Part shown: positions 1 through 13,100 of the stretch, piece after piece
How positions within the stretch are numbered: position 1 is the stretch's first letter
Layout: each line of letters opens with the position of its first letter
Notes under the pieces: generated by a model
What the model saw: the letters and a program-made list of their open reading frames with translations, nothing else
What the model was told of the DNA's origin: nothing
Database searches by the model: none
Program-made: the position numbers and the translations under genes
Source of the DNA: Saccoglossus kowalevskii
Lineage: Eukaryota; Hemichordata; Enteropneusta; Harrimaniidae
Assembly (NCBI RefSeq): GCF_000003605.2
Contig: NW_003114466.1
Span: forward strand, 78,957-99,371
Length of the DNA: 20,415 bases
Direction of reading: 5' to 3'

Positions 1-71
1 TGACTACAACTGGTGAATTGTTTTTACCTCTACAATAATTTGGCTTGTAAAATAAAACAAACATGAACGTT

Positions 72-468
72 GTCAGACAGACAAGCAATGTTGATTTGCC
101 TCTTCATAAAAAATGTGCTGCAGTCGCAAGGAAATTTGTTATGGGTTTCGTGGAGCTACAAATTCTGTTGTAAAAATGCCTTTTGTCCATTCAAAATTTA
201 TAATTCGACCCAAGGACACACTTAGAATAGCCCGATAAGCCCTTCGAATGATTTTCAGACAGCCCCAAAATGTAGGAAAAGTGATTTGCCACTCTAAAAC
301 ATAACAACGTTCTTGAAATTAGTATGATTAAACTAAAAAAATAAGATAATTTGCACCACAAGTGTTTTATTTTTTCAAAAACGGCCAAAAATATAACCAT
401 TTCCGGTCTTGGTGAATGTCAGACAGTTAGGAATTTTCGGAATAAGAACTTTTAAAAACTGATTTGCC
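72..468. repeat. Three diverged ~180-bp repeat copies (tentative)
   Basis: The paired words CAGACAG and GATTTGCC recur three times: 74-80 with 93-100, 256-262 with 283-290, and 420-426 with 461-468. GTGGAGCTA and AAAAATGCCTTTT also recur between the first and last copies (about 150-185 and 470-570). The spacing of about 165-190 bp suggests an old tandem repeat or repeated transposon relic, but the intervening sequence is heavily diverged. Confidence 0.35.
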
Positions 469-691
469 AAACCGTGGAGCTAAACAAAGAAAGAGAGAGG
501 ACGCCATTCAATTCCTGTTTTAAACTGTTTACTTAGCTTATTTTTCAAATAAAAAAATGCCTTTTACGCCATGATTTAGTCCGCATGTTTACTCATGCAA
601 ATGTACAATTCGCAATCCCGCTGAACTGGAGTAATATTTTAATGTGACGAAATAAGGTCACGGCACGCCCTCTGACACTGAAAACAATACA

Positions 692-1137
692 ACCCTGGGT
701 CCGGGGGGGGGGGATTGTCCTCGAGTGCTGAAAAGTGTGACCATTTTTATACCTGGATAGTAACAAAATATATACCCATATTTATACCAAAATACCATTT
801 CTGTCATCACTCTTTATTCCAAATAAAACAGTTACCGTATTTGCTCTATTGGAAGAGCATCTCCAATAGGAACACATGTAAGCCAACAGTTGCATTGTAT
901 ATTGATTTATTAAAATATGTATTTCGACCATAGAAACAGCTCTGTCACTTACATAAGAGCATATTATTAACACAATGTTCAGGTTATTTATACCAAATGT
1001 GAATAATATTACCGATATTTATACTTATCTTGACCAGAAATAAGACCGATACTTATACCTAAAATCCGAAAAACGAGACCCATTTCAGGGGCACGTCCCT
1101 ATTAGACAAGTTCTATGTATTGCCCCGGGCCCTGGGT
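692..1137. mobile_element. Possible decayed short transposable element (tentative)
   Basis: A segment rich in TATACC/ATTTATACC wording is bounded by CCCTGGGT at 692-699 and 1130-1137, next to G/C-rich edges (11 G at 703-713; CCCCGGGCCCTGGGTGCG near 1122). No coding capacity and no clear terminal inverted repeats were found. It could equally be unrelated simple sequence. Confidence 0.25.
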
Positions 1138-1150
1138 GCGTCCAGAGCGA

Positions 1151-2016
1151 CGGCGTGCTTGCTTGCCTTGTCTACTCTTCCCCGAAATTAGTAAAGAATT
1201 TTAATGAAACAAACACAGAAAACAAATATTTGTATTTTGTAATTTCGATGTTTTCCCAAATATTTTAGATATAGCTCGCTAAAATAAACAAGATGACCGC
1301 CAGTCCTCAAGCGCTTGGTTGCTTTAAAGGCACCGAGAAGTAGCGTTCAGCACACTTAACTCACAGAATCAACAGGCAGAATTAAAAAAACACACACACT
1401 GCAAGGTATACAATTCTGCAGCAAAGAAACAATTATTTGACGTTTATGAAATTACAAGTTATATTCTGCATATGCAAATAAAAGAAAGGAAATCATCTTT
1501 AAACGAGAACTAGAACTAGTCGCCCTATAAAAACCATTATGTAGTTTGTTCCACAGTAGCTAAGCAACTTGTCTTACCCAAATCTAAATTATTCTGATGC
1601 CAAGTCAGTTTTCTATATTGTCTCTCCTTGTATGTAGTCACATTAATCTGTTTAAACAATATTTAGAATGTGGTAATAATTTGCGACCAATGGCAAAACC
1701 ACAGAACTTGTCGAAAAATAATGAACACCTTTATATAGTACGTGCTGATTTGTTTTCTATACTATTATACAAATTAAATACATAAAGCAGTTACAATTAA
1801 TTTTAAAATAATTTTTTAAAGTTTTTGCTTCTCACTTATCTATATGACAAAGAAAAGACTCAAGATAAAATAAGAACCAGAAAATACACTCCAAGGCATG
1901 CAAAACTAATTAGAAAATGTCCCAGCTTCTTCAGTGAATGATACGTCTCATTATTCGTCGTTCAATCCATTTCATCAATCGATGGACGCCATTATTGCTA
2001 TTCAGCAGTTTAAGAA
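1151..2016. other. Downstream flank of TDO, no further gene seen
   Basis: AT-rich sequence holding the TDO 3' UTR. No AATAAA occurs on the minus strand until 906-911; an ATTAAA lies at 1200-1205. The short open frame at 1597-1785 has no recognisable family. The frame at 1934-2146 is antisense to the last TDO exon. Confidence 0.6.
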
Positions 2017-5687
<3,671 letters not shown>

Positions 5688-5807
5688 CTTTAATGTTGTG
5701 CTAAGCAAAATATGCTCGAAATATACTAGGAATGTCTTTCCTTCTTCGTTTTCTCTTTGAAGTGGGGCAACCTAATGCAGATTAGTACTGAAATCTGTAA
5801 TGAAATC

Positions 5808-5815
5808 TTTTTATA
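5808..5815 (-). promoter_or_regulatory. Candidate TATA box for TDO
   Basis: The minus strand reads TATAAAAA here, 121-128 nt upstream of the exon 1 ATG. That would place transcription start near 5780 and give a 5' UTR of roughly 90 nt. This rests on motif and spacing only; such motifs are common in AT-rich DNA. Confidence 0.3.
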
Positions 5816-7592
5816 GCATACTAATAATCTGTTATCCAATCACATCCACCTAAATAAATGGATATACCACTTAATGAACAGGGAGGCTGAGCAGCAAAGC
5901 AAATGTGTATTTTAAATGCAAAAACAAGTAGTAATTTTCTTTTCAAGATGTGAAAGCTTAACAGAACGTTACACTCCAATAGATACATTCTAATCTCGGC
6001 GATTCAGACTTTGTATGTCGGATTCTGGTTTCACCCTCCAAGAAGTATCATACTTACACACTATGCCGACAAAATAGCATTATACAATATGTTAATCGTA
6101 ACATTGTTTCGTTGCTACTCACCATACAGATAGGAATTGTGTCACGTTACGTAACTAAAGTATGATTTCAATCATTGTACGAATAATGGTTGTCAAAATA
6201 CCACGAACTGATGTTTTATAGAAACTAGAATTCTATGGAACAATATAACGTGCCCTCGTGACATCTTATGAAATGTGATCAATTGCAATCATTTTTGTTT
6301 TAACTTAAAGAACCGTCGATGAACTTTATTTACAGTAAGAATCATTTTTATGTGTATAAAGTTTATCTGATTGCTACTGTTGGAGGTAATCACAATGTCA
6401 GTACAATCAATAGTAACATCGATAAACCGATTTTTGACGTGATAAACATGATTTGCTGCCAAACATTATAAAGTACGACCTTTTCCCAAGAGCCTCTAGG
6501 GGACTTGTCACCATTGTCAACACAGTGAATCCGTATCCAGCGTTGTAGAGGCCGATCCAATGACAAGAGACAAAGACATATATTTGACTTGTGTCATGAT
6601 GAGAGCAACAAAGTTCCCGACCAGAGCGTTCAAATGAATTTTCCCAAAATAAAGGGGATCACAGGATTGAAGACAAAAATCCCGTTATTTTGTTACATAT
6701 GTGTGACTGTAGAACATAATACAGTTCTGGTGTTAGGTTTGCCTACTGTGAAGAAACATCAAGGCAGTGTAGCGGTGTTGGTGTTCGCTTGGCATTGTGT
6801 TATCAAACTGATAAATGTTGAGATCCTGTTGAACACGTATGATATGATTAAGGGAAACAGGCAAGACTCTGTAGAAGTAGATATCTGCCACAATGGTAAC
6901 AACAAAATGCTTGAAATAGATCTTGGCTATTTGTGAACCACGACCATACTTTCCGATTTGTGCTTTTTGGTTTTTGTTATTTACACTATCACCAGCTGAA
7001 GAGATTTGTTCCTTCATTCCTTCTATGCAAACACCTAAAGATTTACCTACCTGGTTTGTTTTATGAAGGGCAGCTGATATGACCTAATTTGATTTCTTTC
7101 GTTATTGTTTCTTTCAGGGCGGTGATACAACTCACTGGTGAAGTTGATATGGTTAGGCAGTGTTGTTGAAACATGGTATTTATTGCATTTTGGATATTGT
7201 TATTTGACCAAAAAATGCTGCAAAACCCTTTTGTTCGATCATGATGCTGTTTAATGAAAGAGACAGGATGGTTGAACCTGCCATAGATATAGATATGTAA
7301 CAACTGTGTTGGTATAGTGTGCGGACTCACTGATTGAATTTGTTGTATATGTAATTGAAAGTAGGTGCAGTCCACGGATGGGTAAAGAACGTTCTAATTG
7401 TGAATATTGGGGTGATAGATTACGGTTTTCGCCCTTCTGTATGCTAGCCATGGTTCAGGTTTGTTGAAAGATTTCGCACTTTTGGATGAACTCAATAGAA
7501 TTGTTGAGGTATACTACTTCTTGTGGAGAATAGTGGACACAGTAAACTACGGACCTCGGCAATTTAAATGCGTAGAAACTATTTGTTGTATC

Positions 7593-7617
7593 TGTGTGTG
7601 TGTGTGTGGGGGGGGGG
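7593..7617. repeat. (TG)n followed by a 10-G run
   Basis: About seven TG dinucleotides run directly into ten consecutive G. Simple-sequence DNA; the overlapping short open frames on both strands come from it. Confidence 0.9.
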
Positions 7618-7892
7618 AGTGAGTTGTATTTGTTGACTGGATTTTCTTCTAATTTCACTGTTTATATTTCGCGAGTTTGTTTGTTTGAACTGCTGAGAAA
7701 TGGCCTCATAAGTTTTATGTTGATAGGGGATAATATGAATTGGTGTACCATGGTTGACAGTCATTTATATATTCTAGAATAACATCACAAATACAAACTA
7801 TAGAACTTCATGGGACTTTCAACGCTATAAACCTCTTCACAAACAGTAACTACATTCATTTAAATTTGGCTTGTTGAGAATTGCTTTATAAT

Positions 7893-7935
7893 TGGCCACA
7901 TGGTTCAGTGGCCATGTTAGATTTAAGAAACCAGG
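7893..7935 (+). repeat. tRNA-derived SINE head relic
   Basis: GGCCACATGGTTCAGTGG followed by CCATGTTAGATTTAAG resembles the A-box half of a tRNA-derived SINE, and the second copy at 18207 shares the same head with one indel. The first 22 bases (7893-7914) also form a perfect 7-bp stem with an 8-base loop. The B-box half is not recognisable. Confidence 0.45.
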
Positions 7936-9499
7936 ACTATTTCTTATACTTCAGGTGGTCTTACGATCATAAAGTTTATTATGTATATGTAAGGCGTGTA
8001 TAATATTTTGGTTTCCACATTTATCAACGTGTTTTTGAGATCCGATTTCAGATTTCAGACCATTTCTCATTCTTTGGGCAGACAAGACGATCCACCAGGT
8101 TCACGTATAACAACTTTAGCAGTCATTCGAGGTTGCTCTGTCATATTGGATCTACAAGAAATATTTTCATTCGAATAAATTTATTTGTTGTATATATCAT
8201 TCAAGGGCATTGACATTTGACAGACTCGTTAGTAACAGACACTGTCCAGCACATAATGACAAGTATGTGGTACTTATCAGCCAAGATCAATAATATAATA
8301 TAAGGGTGACTATTGTGTGAATATATAAAAGAGAAACAAGTATTGTTTTTATTTTATTTTATTTTGAAGGGTGTTTTGACACCTGCTGCTCATAGACGCC
8401 TTCTGTTCTAATTTATTAACAATACGTAAATAACAATTGGGTGTGTTTTTGTCACAGTAATGTTGTTCTAGACGTTACTGTGATTTTATTATTTGCAGGT
8501 CAGCAAATGGCAACGAGTCTCTAATAACCTTCAACACTAACCTGTGAATACAGGCATGTGTCCTTGATATGACATTGCTCACATATAATCTCACAAATAT
8601 GAAATATAGCATGACAACTAAGCGGGGGGGCACATTTCAAGATGGTTCAGCATGATAGGCATACTCTACCAATACGAGTTCCCACTCAACCGCAACACTC
8701 TGTATCAGTCCATATTTAGTAAAACCACGCAAATTGCAAAATATTACAGTATAGCCCAAACTGTCGTACAAATAATCATTGATGATTTCGGAGCGCAAAT
8801 AGTTTGGGTCTGCCTTCGTAATTGCTTTTTTAGTGGACTTTCCTTATGAATGAGACAAACACACTATAAACATGTAGGTACCCTGCAAACAAGTCAGCAC
8901 GGCTATAAAGTGTCATTATCAACCTATGTGAACATTTCATCTCTATTTATGTCACAATGCAGACCTGAAACACTATTAACTCGTATATAAGGAGTACATA
9001 CGCAGATCACCTGAGCCAAACGATATGAAGCTCACCAGGTGCCCTCTTTCAAGGATTTTTTTAATCCGGTTAAAACTATGGCGCATAACGACCAGCCAGA
9101 CAAAACCCAAATACCATTGGTTTATCACCAGTTATTAGTCGTTAGACTGTCTTTAATAATCCTGCATTGTCATTATATTTCAAAGACAAGTTTAAATCAG
9201 CTCCAGCCTAACGGATACAATATTATGTGCAACCGTATTAACAATAGTCTATTCTAAATGAAGTACATTTGTACTGTTCATGGCAGAAAATAGCAGTGTT
9301 GAGACAATTTATATTTATTCAATCATTTAACATCCATTGAAATACAATGAACAAAACAAATAGGAATGGCTTAACTAAAACCTACAGTGAACTACAGCAA
9401 ATATAAGATACATGACTAAACAAATGAAAATTGTTGAGATCAATGATCATCATCAATTAAAGATTAAAAACATTTTTACCAAAAAGTGATTGACTTGGA

Positions 9500-9505
9500 T
9501 TTATT
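9500..9505 (-). terminator. Candidate poly(A) signal for TrpRS
   Basis: AATAAA on the minus strand, 483 nt past the stop codon. A second AATAAA lies at 9314-9319. Either would give a normal 3' UTR (about 0.5-0.7 kb), but the hexamer is frequent in AT-rich DNA. Confidence 0.35.
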
Positions 9506-9987
9506 ACGCATAGTGTATTTAAAGTAAACATTATGTTTGTTTTCATTGGAGTATTTTGGTATTTTCCTTCTATAAATGTTTCATTTGTTGGCAAAGACAG
9601 GCCAAGGCATCTAAAAATTCAACTTCTATTTCAGTTGTCTAAGCAAGTATTGATTTGTATGCAATTCAGTATGACATATTGTTTCAATGCTCAATGAATG
9701 ATGATTTAGGGTGCTGAATATAATTTGAATGAAGGTAGATTGTTGAGTATATTTATATATAAACAAACTTGAATATAAGTGTTGGGTATATTTGAGTATA
9801 ACTTGTTGGACACCAACTCGGGGTTGTATAAATGGAAGCGAACGTGAAGTGTTAAGTATAAATGTACAACATCAAGTGAATATCAAACAAAATGAATGTT
9901 ATGCAACATCATTTTATAAAAATGTCAGGCGTATTTCGATTATTTACCTAATGACACAGAAGTTGAAGTTATTTGTTGCGATAATAT

Positions 9988-10146
9988 TTAATAGTCAAAA
10001 GCTAACTTTCTTGGTGTCATGAACTGTTTAACCTCTTTTTCAGTGATTGCAGCTCTGCGCTCTCTGTGAGATCTAACCATGGGTTTCAAGATATCTATTA
10101 ATATTTTCTTCAGCTCACCAGTAAGCAGTTTACCACTATTGTAACT
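9988..10146 (-). CDS. WARS1: TrpRS exon 9 (C-terminus and stop)
   Basis: Acceptor GTCTATAG. Encodes [20 protein letters not shown] through [15 protein letters not shown] with TAA at 9988-9990. The ending MTPRKL.FD is the standard terminus of eukaryotic TrpRS. Confidence 0.95.
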   Translation of the reverse strand, partial: SYNSGKLLTGELKKILIDILKPMVRSHRERRAAITEKEVKQFMTPRKLAFDY

Positions 10147-13100
10147 CTATAGACAAAATACAGAAATGAATCAAAATCATACCCATTATAGTGGCATGCA
10201 GGCAAGCAGCATAGCACACATTTGAAAGAAATCAGTTCGGGCAGGTACATTTTAGGAAACGGTCACGTAGTAGTTTTCATTAAAAACTAAAAATGTTACA
10301 TAGCTGGTTACATTTTTAAATAAAGTAGTACAGTGACACCCATAGATATAAACAAAAAATACGGTAACTTGAGAAATAAGCCAAGTCTTATTCCCAGAAA
10401 CGCTCACAAATTGAAGTCACATTACTGAAATATGCACCATAGATGGTTGGCATTTTGAACGATATATATCTGATTTTTAGTATCATCTGTTTGATATCTT
10501 TGGAATTACACATATTTATCTGGGACATATCCATTGACAGGATGATTATAATTCAGAGTACTTCTGATCAAATGATGCATTGTTTCAGAGGAATTTTAAT
10601 TTGATTTTATCCATAAGTTAAACACGTATGCTTTTTTCAGTAAATATATAATATTGCAAAATATGTATTTACGGTATTGGTAGCACATAGTCAATGTTAA
10701 AACAACAAATTTCAGATCAACGTAATCTCTAGAAGTATGCGGGAGATAGTGGCTTGCCAAAATAGGTGACAGCAGTTGCGTGGAAAACCGATCAGGAGCT
10801 TTTCATGAAAAACTGTTATCATCTTCCATGGAGAAATATTGTGATTTGATGGGAAACAAATAGGTAGTTTGTCTTACTGATTTGGCTATGTTGTGTAGTG
10901 TGCTTCTCAGATTGTGTTGTGTAAGTTGTTTTGTGTTCTTGAATATGAGGTATTGATAGCCGATAAGGTCAACTGATATGATTATAGTGTAATTATAATA
11001 AATTGACCATACTTACTTCTTTGATCTCATCCAGTTTTTGATCGTCTTCAAAGAAAAATTTCAGATACTGAAATGGGATGTCCACATCACAATTTCCCCC
11101 TTTCTTCCTATGTTCTTCCACCGTAATACCGCCACCAGAGTATGCATACTTGTTAATCTGAAAAACATATTATTAAATTGACACGTCTGTGCGCATATGC
11201 ATACCATTGTACATCAGTGCTTTCATGATATCACAAAATCCTCATGGAATTCGATGTCATGAATAGTTTGCCGTTCTTGCAAATAAAGGAATTTGAATAT
11301 TGGACACAACAGTAATCAAAAGTGTGTTATTATAACTATAATCACATAGGCAATGGTTATTGCAAATACCTCAAGTTTGAAGTGGTGATTTGAAACTCAC
11401 GTTTTTTGAACATTTTTTAATATTTGAGACTTCCTGTGGTATTTAAAGTTCAAAGGAATGTGATCAATTTAGACATAAATTCTTAAATAGTCACTGTGGT
11501 TAGGTGCTATGTAATGTATTACATGCCCATGACACATTACTTCAGTGACTGTAACGTAATAACTTTATACAAGTTCTAGGACAAATAATTTGACATTTAA
11601 AACGGAAGATATATGCCCAGACGTTCAGGACAACTACCCCATTAAATGGAAGAGTCAACAACAAACAAGCTTACATTCATGACTAACTCTGACAGTAGCG
11701 CCAAATCACTCATCCGTGACGTTATACTGACCGACTTCAACAATAGGTCCATTGCAGTCATCGTGTAAAAATGACTACTAGGCTATGGCATGACAACGAG
11801 TGACTTCAAGAGTTATGCTATATTATTTAGCTATGACATAACAATGACTGACGCCAAATAGTAACGCTAGACTGACGCCAAATAGTAACGCTAGAATATT
11901 CTACAATAACATAATACTAACTGGCTTCAATAGGAGAGCCAGAACTTTTTGTTGTGACGCAATATCGAATAAATGAAATAGTAGCACCAAAATTATTCGT
12001 AACATTACAAACACCTCACCTTTGTTTCAATGTCTTCAGCTTCATCTGTGAGAAAGATCGAAGAGTTTGGATCACTGGCACTCATCTTAGTCTGTGCACC
12101 TTGTAATGCAGGAAAGAACTGTGAATGCAACAATGCTGGTTTGGGGTAACCTAGTCTGGGAGCTACATCTCGTGTCATACGAAAATATGGATCCTAAAAC
12201 AAAATAATAGCATCACGCTGAAAATAATGTACTCGTGCTGACCTCGTATGAAACATAGCTACTCATTAATATTCACTTTCTCCCATAAGCATTATAATCC
12301 ATATTTACCAATCACTGTTCCCGTACGCCTCATTTACCATACAATCTACCAATCACTGCCTCATTTACCATATAATCTACCAATCACTGTCACTTTAGCA
12401 TATCGGCACTCTCTCAAACTCATTAACATATTTACAGTCAGCCATGCCTTTCTGCCATCAATGTCAATCCCATTCTAAGTGATATCAGCAAGAGGTTATC
12501 GATTCAAATTTTTGATAAGAAACTGGAGAACTAGGTTAACACGCCTTCTTTGGAATAGTACTCACCTGGTCTATAGCACAAGGTATAAGACAGTGTATAT
12601 CACTACGACTTCCGAATATATCCGGGAAAGAGTTACTGAACGAAGGTGCTGCTTGAATGGCTGGGAAACTGATCTTCCCTACAAGGACAATGAAATATGT
12701 CTTAACTCTTAATTAATTTTCTTAATTAAAACAGAATGGAATTAAATATTAGGTACATTCCTCTAAGTCATGGTACAGACAAATGAGGAAACCACACAGC
12801 GGGGCCATTAATATTATTACGAGAAATGATAAACTTTGTTTCATCTCTCTATTAGCACAGTTAATTTCACGCAGATGAGAATGTTTCTACGGTAAATATT
12901 TCAAAATGCTTTACACATTTTAATTGAAAGCTGCAGAAAATTTGACCAATCACGCGTTATCGGATGCGTCACAGTAAATTCACAAGAACTCGTTTGTAAT
13001 GGGCGTTAACAAATGTCTTCTATAATGAAGTATGAAAATATGGCTTATGAAACCGTATGTTGTTTTGATTTGAATGAAGCACAGGTGTCTTCAAAAGTAA

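Larger units (their letters stand above)
5820..9310. other. Intergenic stretch between TDO and TrpRS
   Basis: About 3.5 kb between the TDO promoter region and the TrpRS 3' end. Open frames here are short, overlap on both strands and lack family motifs or splice-consistent neighbours. It holds a SINE-like head (7893-7935), the TG/G tract at 7593-7617, a short ATTTT repeat near 8350 and a 7-G run at 8624-8630. Two minus-strand patches, 6480-6590 and 6830-6985, vaguely recall membrane transporters but are not supportable as exons. Confidence 0.6.

Noticed and set aside
6589-7017. 115-codon plus frame and overlapping 94-codon minus frame
   Set aside because: No conserved motif, no splice-consistent neighbour and open on both strands. 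A loose likeness of YFYRVLPVSLNHI to the carrier YTAELFPT region does not survive spacing checks, and its order relative to 6480-6590 is wrong for one gene.
11509-11524. Palindrome ATGTAAT-GT-ATTACAT
   Set aside because: Short AT-rich inverted repeats are expected by chance in this composition and no function can be tied to it.
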